Shown in pieces: positions 14,317-16,842 of a stretch of 16,842 nucleotides of DNA. Positions within the stretch are counted from its first letter, which is position 1. Every line of letters starts with the position of its first letter. The notes beneath the pieces were generated by a model. That model was not told where the DNA came from, ran no database searches, and worked only from the letters and a program-made list of their open reading frames with translations. This DNA is from Candidatus Albibeggiatoa sp. nov. BB20 (GTDB lineage: Bacteria; Pseudomonadota; Gammaproteobacteria; Beggiatoales; Beggiatoaceae), in the NCBI GenBank assembly GCA_016744725.1, contig JADGDW010000101.1:804-17645 (forward strand), in the 5' to 3' direction. A program made the translations under genes and the position numbers.

Positions 14317-15732
14317 TTATTTCTGTATCGCCTGTAATTTATCCGATAAATAGCTTGAAATCGCCCCGATATTACCTGCACCTAAGGTTAATACAATATC
14401 GTTGTCTTGCAATTGAGGCAATAATTGTTCAAATAGCTGATTATGCTGCTGAATAAAAATGGGTTGTTTCTGGGAATGATCTGTAATTGCAGCGACAAGT
14501 GCCTGACCATCTGCACCTTCAATACGCGCTTCACCTGCGGCATACACATCCAGTAACAACAACACATCAGCCTGACTTAACACCTCTACAAATTCAGTAA
14601 ATAAATCTCGAGTACGGCTATAACGATGTGGCTGGAATATCACCACTAAACGCCGCTCTGCCCAACCTTGATGAATAGCACTAAATACCGCTTCAATTTC
14701 ACGTGGATGATGACCATAATCATCTACCAGTAAAATATTTCCTTGAGGCAATACAATATCTTGCATTTGGAAGCGTCGCCCAATACCACTAAATGATTGT
14801 AGTGCAGTACAAATTGCATTGTCAGTCACGCCTACTTCATGTGCAATGGCAATGGCGGCCAAAGCATTCAACACATTATGTTGTCCCGGTAAATTTAAGG
14901 TAACATCTAAACTGTGAATTTGACCACGTAAAACTCTAAAACGGGTTTGACCTTGTTGTTGCTGAATATCTGTTGCTCGAATATCAGCATCTTCTGAGAA
15001 ACCATAGGTCAATACAGGCTTAGTAATAACAGGTAAAATTTGCTCACGAATCACGGGATCATCAATACATAAAATCGCTAAGCCATAAAAGGGCAATTGA
15101 TGTAGAAAATCTTCAAAGGTTTGTACTAATTTGGAAAAATCGTGCTGATAGGTTTCCATGTGATCCGCATCAATATTGGTGACAACCGCCATAATCGGCT
15201 TTAAGTAGAGAAAAGAAGCATCACTTTCATCAGCTTCTGCAACCAGATATTGACCAGAACCAAAACTTGCATGAGTCCCTAAACTATTTAATTTACCACC
15301 GATCACAAAGGTTGGATCTAAGTTGCCTTGAGCTAAAATACTTGCGGCTAAACTGGTTGTTGTGGTTTTACCATGTGTGCCTGCAATCGCAATGCCTTGG
15401 CGAAAACGCATCAACTCGCCTAACATTTCCGCTCGTGGTATGACTGGAATATGTAATTTCCGAGCTTCTTGAACTTCAGGATTGTCTTGTTTAACCGCAG
15501 TTGATACCACGATCACATCACAACCATGTATGTTTTCTGCATTGTGCCCAATTTGAACTTTTATTCCCAAATTTGCCAACCTCTGAGTCATTGCACTTTG
15601 CTGCAAATCTGAGCCTGACACGGCATAACCAATACTGTGCATGACTTCAGCAATACCGCTCATGCCCGCACCACCAATGCCAATGAAGTGAATCCGCCGA
15701 CCGCGTTTTGGAAGCTCAGTTTTTTGTTGCAT
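14317..15732 (-). CDS. murC: UDP-N-acetylmuramate--L-alanine ligase MurC
   Basis: Protein of 471 residues, a normal MurC length. It joins L-alanine to UDP-N-acetylmuramic acid using ATP, the first peptide step of peptidoglycan synthesis in the cytoplasm. The N-terminal Rossmann part has IHFIGIGGAGMSGIAEV (14-30). The ATP-binding loop is GTHGKTTTTS (118-127). The central domain has the MurC signature AEADESDASFLYLKP and TNIDADHMETY. The C-terminal ligase domain has DDYGHHPREIEAV and FQPHRYSRT. Its frequent neighbours in a division/cell-wall cluster (murG, murB, ddl, ftsQ) are absent; it is flanked by the lectin gene and the divergent nth gene. Confidence 0.96.
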   Translation of the reverse strand: MQQKTELPKRGRRIHFIGIGGAGMSGIAEVMHSIGYAVSGSDLQQSAMTQRLANLGIKVQIGHNAENIHGCDVIVVSTAVKQDNPEVQEARKLHIPVIPRAEMLGELMRFRQGIAIAGTHGKTTTTSLAASILAQGNLDPTFVIGGKLNSLGTHASFGSGQYLVAEADESDASFLYLKPIMAVVTNIDADHMETYQHDFSKLVQTFEDFLHQLPFYGLAILCIDDPVIREQILPVITKPVLTYGFSEDADIRATDIQQQQGQTRFRVLRGQIHSLDVTLNLPGQHNVLNALAAIAIAHEVGVTDNAICTALQSFSGIGRRFQMQDIVLPQGNILLVDDYGHHPREIEAVFSAIHQGWAERRLVVIFQPHRYSRTRDLFTEFVEVLSQADVLLLLDVYAAGEARIEGADGQALVAAITDHSQKQPIFIQQHNQLFEQLLPQLQDNDIVLTLGAGNIGAISSYLSDKLQAIQK

Positions 15733-15739
15733 TATTATG

Positions 15740-15796
15740 TCTCAATTCAATTCTCAATGAACAATTATCAATGAACATTGCGCAATTATCAATTAT
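15740..15796. repeat. Short degenerate AT-rich repeat between murC and nth
   Basis: TCAATGAACA occurs at 15753-15762 and 15767-15776 (period 14), and CAATTATCAAT at 15761-15771 and 15782-15792, with a further partial AATTATC. The block sits in the 168-bp divergent spacer, immediately upstream of murC, and could overlap its promoter. It resembles simple heptamer-type tandem repeats found between genes in some cyanobacteria and filamentous bacteria. Confidence 0.45.
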
Positions 15797-15900
15797 CTAT
15801 GAATAATGGCTTATATACCATGTAATGATGTGGATTCGGTTTTGTATTTTTCGAGAAAATGCTAAATTAATAAGCAAACATCTAAACCCATCGTAGTGAA

Positions 15901-16536
15901 ATGAATAAAACCAAGCGACAACAATTTTTTGCCCGTCTCCAAGCTGAAAACCCAGAACCTGCCACGGAACTGAATTATACATCTCACTTTGAATTACTGA
16001 TTTCTGTGATGCTATCAGCGCAAGCAACGGATAAGAGTGTCAATAAAGCCACCGCTTTGCTATATCCAATTGCCAATACACCACAAGCTATTTTAGATTT
16101 GGGTGAAGAAGGCTTGAAACAATATATTAAAACCATTGGCTTATATAATACTAAGGCTCAAAATATGATTAAAACTTGTGGGTTATTACTATCAGAACAT
16201 GGTGGCGAAGTACCGAATCAGCGTACAGAATTAGAAGCCTTGCCCGGAGTTGGACGTAAAACCGCCAATGTCATTTTAAATACCGCATTTGGTCAAGCAA
16301 CAATGGCAGTGGATACACATATTTTCCGTCTATCTAATAGAACAGGTCTCGCCAAAGGCAAAACGGTGCGTCAAGTTGAAGACCAATTGATGAAAAACAT
16401 ACCTCAAGAATATTTGCTACATGCACATCACTGGCTTATTTTGCATGGTCGTTATGTCTGTATTGCCCGAAAACCGAAATGTGCGAGCTGTATGCTTGAA
16501 GATTTATGTGAATATAAAGACAAAGAAATTGATTAG
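15901..16536 (+). CDS. nth: Endonuclease III (DNA glycosylase/AP lyase)
   Basis: Protein of 211 residues, the same length as the E. coli enzyme. It removes oxidised pyrimidines from DNA and nicks the abasic site in base excision repair. The helix-hairpin-helix motif LPGVGRKTANV holds the catalytic lysine K120; the catalytic aspartate is D138 in VDTHIFRLSNRTGL. The C-terminal [4Fe-4S] cluster ligands are C187, C194, C197 and C203 (C-x6-C-x2-C-x5-C). All these positions coincide with the E. coli numbering. The start ATG at 15901 gives the usual N-terminus, although its ribosome-binding site is weak (GTAGTGAA). Often found after rnf genes in gammaproteobacteria, here it stands alone, divergent from murC. 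Confidence 0.97.
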   Translation: MNKTKRQQFFARLQAENPEPATELNYTSHFELLISVMLSAQATDKSVNKATALLYPIANTPQAILDLGEEGLKQYIKTIGLYNTKAQNMIKTCGLLLSEHGGEVPNQRTELEALPGVGRKTANVILNTAFGQATMAVDTHIFRLSNRTGLAKGKTVRQVEDQLMKNIPQEYLLHAHHWLILHGRYVCIARKPKCASCMLEDLCEYKDKEID

Positions 16537-16842
16537 AAAGGCGCTTGCGGGAGATGTCATGTTTATTGATATTTCCCTTAACTTTATAATGTTGGCCTAA
16601 TTAATGCTTAAATTTTCGTAAAAATATCCCCTTTTATCCTACTATTATTTTTCTCAGCAAATGCACTTATCGTCCGCATAGGTGTGTAATTGTATTACAT
16701 GAAAAAATAACTTAATAAAATTAATATATACGAATATAAATGAATTTAAAATGATTATACCTGCCGAATTCCTCATTTTTACGTCCTAAACGCTATTTTT
16801 CCTATTTTTATTGTATTAGCATTAAATTCATGAATGGTATGA
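16537..16842. other. AT-rich intergenic stretch, no gene seen
   Basis: No frame longer than a few dozen codons with a ribosome-binding site, no tRNA-like fold and no clear terminator was found after nth. The only structured spot is the inverted repeat TGTAAT-TGT-ATTACA at 16685-16699. The AT content suggests promoter or spacer sequence for a gene beyond the window edge. Confidence 0.6.
16685..16699. promoter_or_regulatory. Inverted repeat TGTAAT-N3-ATTACA, possible operator
   Basis: Perfect 6-bp arms around a 3-nt centre within an otherwise unstructured AT-rich spacer. The size and symmetry suit a dimeric repressor site, but the base composition makes chance occurrence quite likely and no target gene is visible. 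Confidence 0.2.

Noticed and set aside
1..16842. CRISPR array, tRNA/rRNA genes, insertion-sequence transposase, phage genes
   Set aside because: Looked for and not found. The only repeats are the palindromes, the TpsA-like copies and the short AT repeats listed.

Overview
The window looks like the chromosome of an AT-rich gammaproteobacterium. The ftsL/ftsI, murC and nth products are typical gammaproteobacterial proteins. Large tandem TpsA-like (filamentous-haemagglutinin) genes, haem-rich redox proteins and dispersed palindromic repeats would fit a Thiotrichales/Beggiatoa-like filamentous sulfur bacterium. That placement is an inference from gene content; nothing in the window (no rRNA) fixes it.

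Left part (1-2099, + strand): the 3' end of a periplasmic haem-binding protein of the ethylbenzene-dehydrogenase gamma-subunit type is followed by a NOX/ferric-reductase-like membrane flavocytochrome. The latter carries an extra c-type haem motif (CxxCH) in the loop predicted to be periplasmic. Together they suggest an electron path from cytoplasmic NAD(P)H through FAD and two b haems to a periplasmic c haem and partner.

Centre-left (2235-9644, + strand): a head-to-tail array of four TpsA-like genes. Each has its own near-identical promoter and leader, the same signal peptide and TPS domain, and the same C-terminal segment, but a different beta-helix middle. Copies 1 and 2 are intact. Copy 3 is frameshifted by a 7-nt deletion right after its signal peptide. 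Copy 4 is a short stump with a 4-nt deletion in the signal sequence and an internal deletion of about 250 bp. No TpsB transporter gene is present. The array ends at an exported DUF1287 (NlpC/P60-like) protein (9660-10280).

Middle (10298-10735): a composite palindromic repeat of the 'CTCGTTCCCAC' kind abuts an unrecognised, frameshifted gene remnant.

Right part (10744-15732, - strand): ftsI and ftsL overlap by ATGA. They are preceded by a small membrane protein of unknown function and an exported protein made of DUF3011, a ricin-type lectin domain and a C-terminal tandem repeat; murC lies further upstream. The ftsL-ftsI pair has lost its usual neighbours (mraZ, rsmH, murE), and murC stands alone, so the division/cell-wall cluster is broken up in this genome. 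Divergent from murC, nth (endonuclease III) is on the + strand. The last 300 bp are AT-rich and show no gene.
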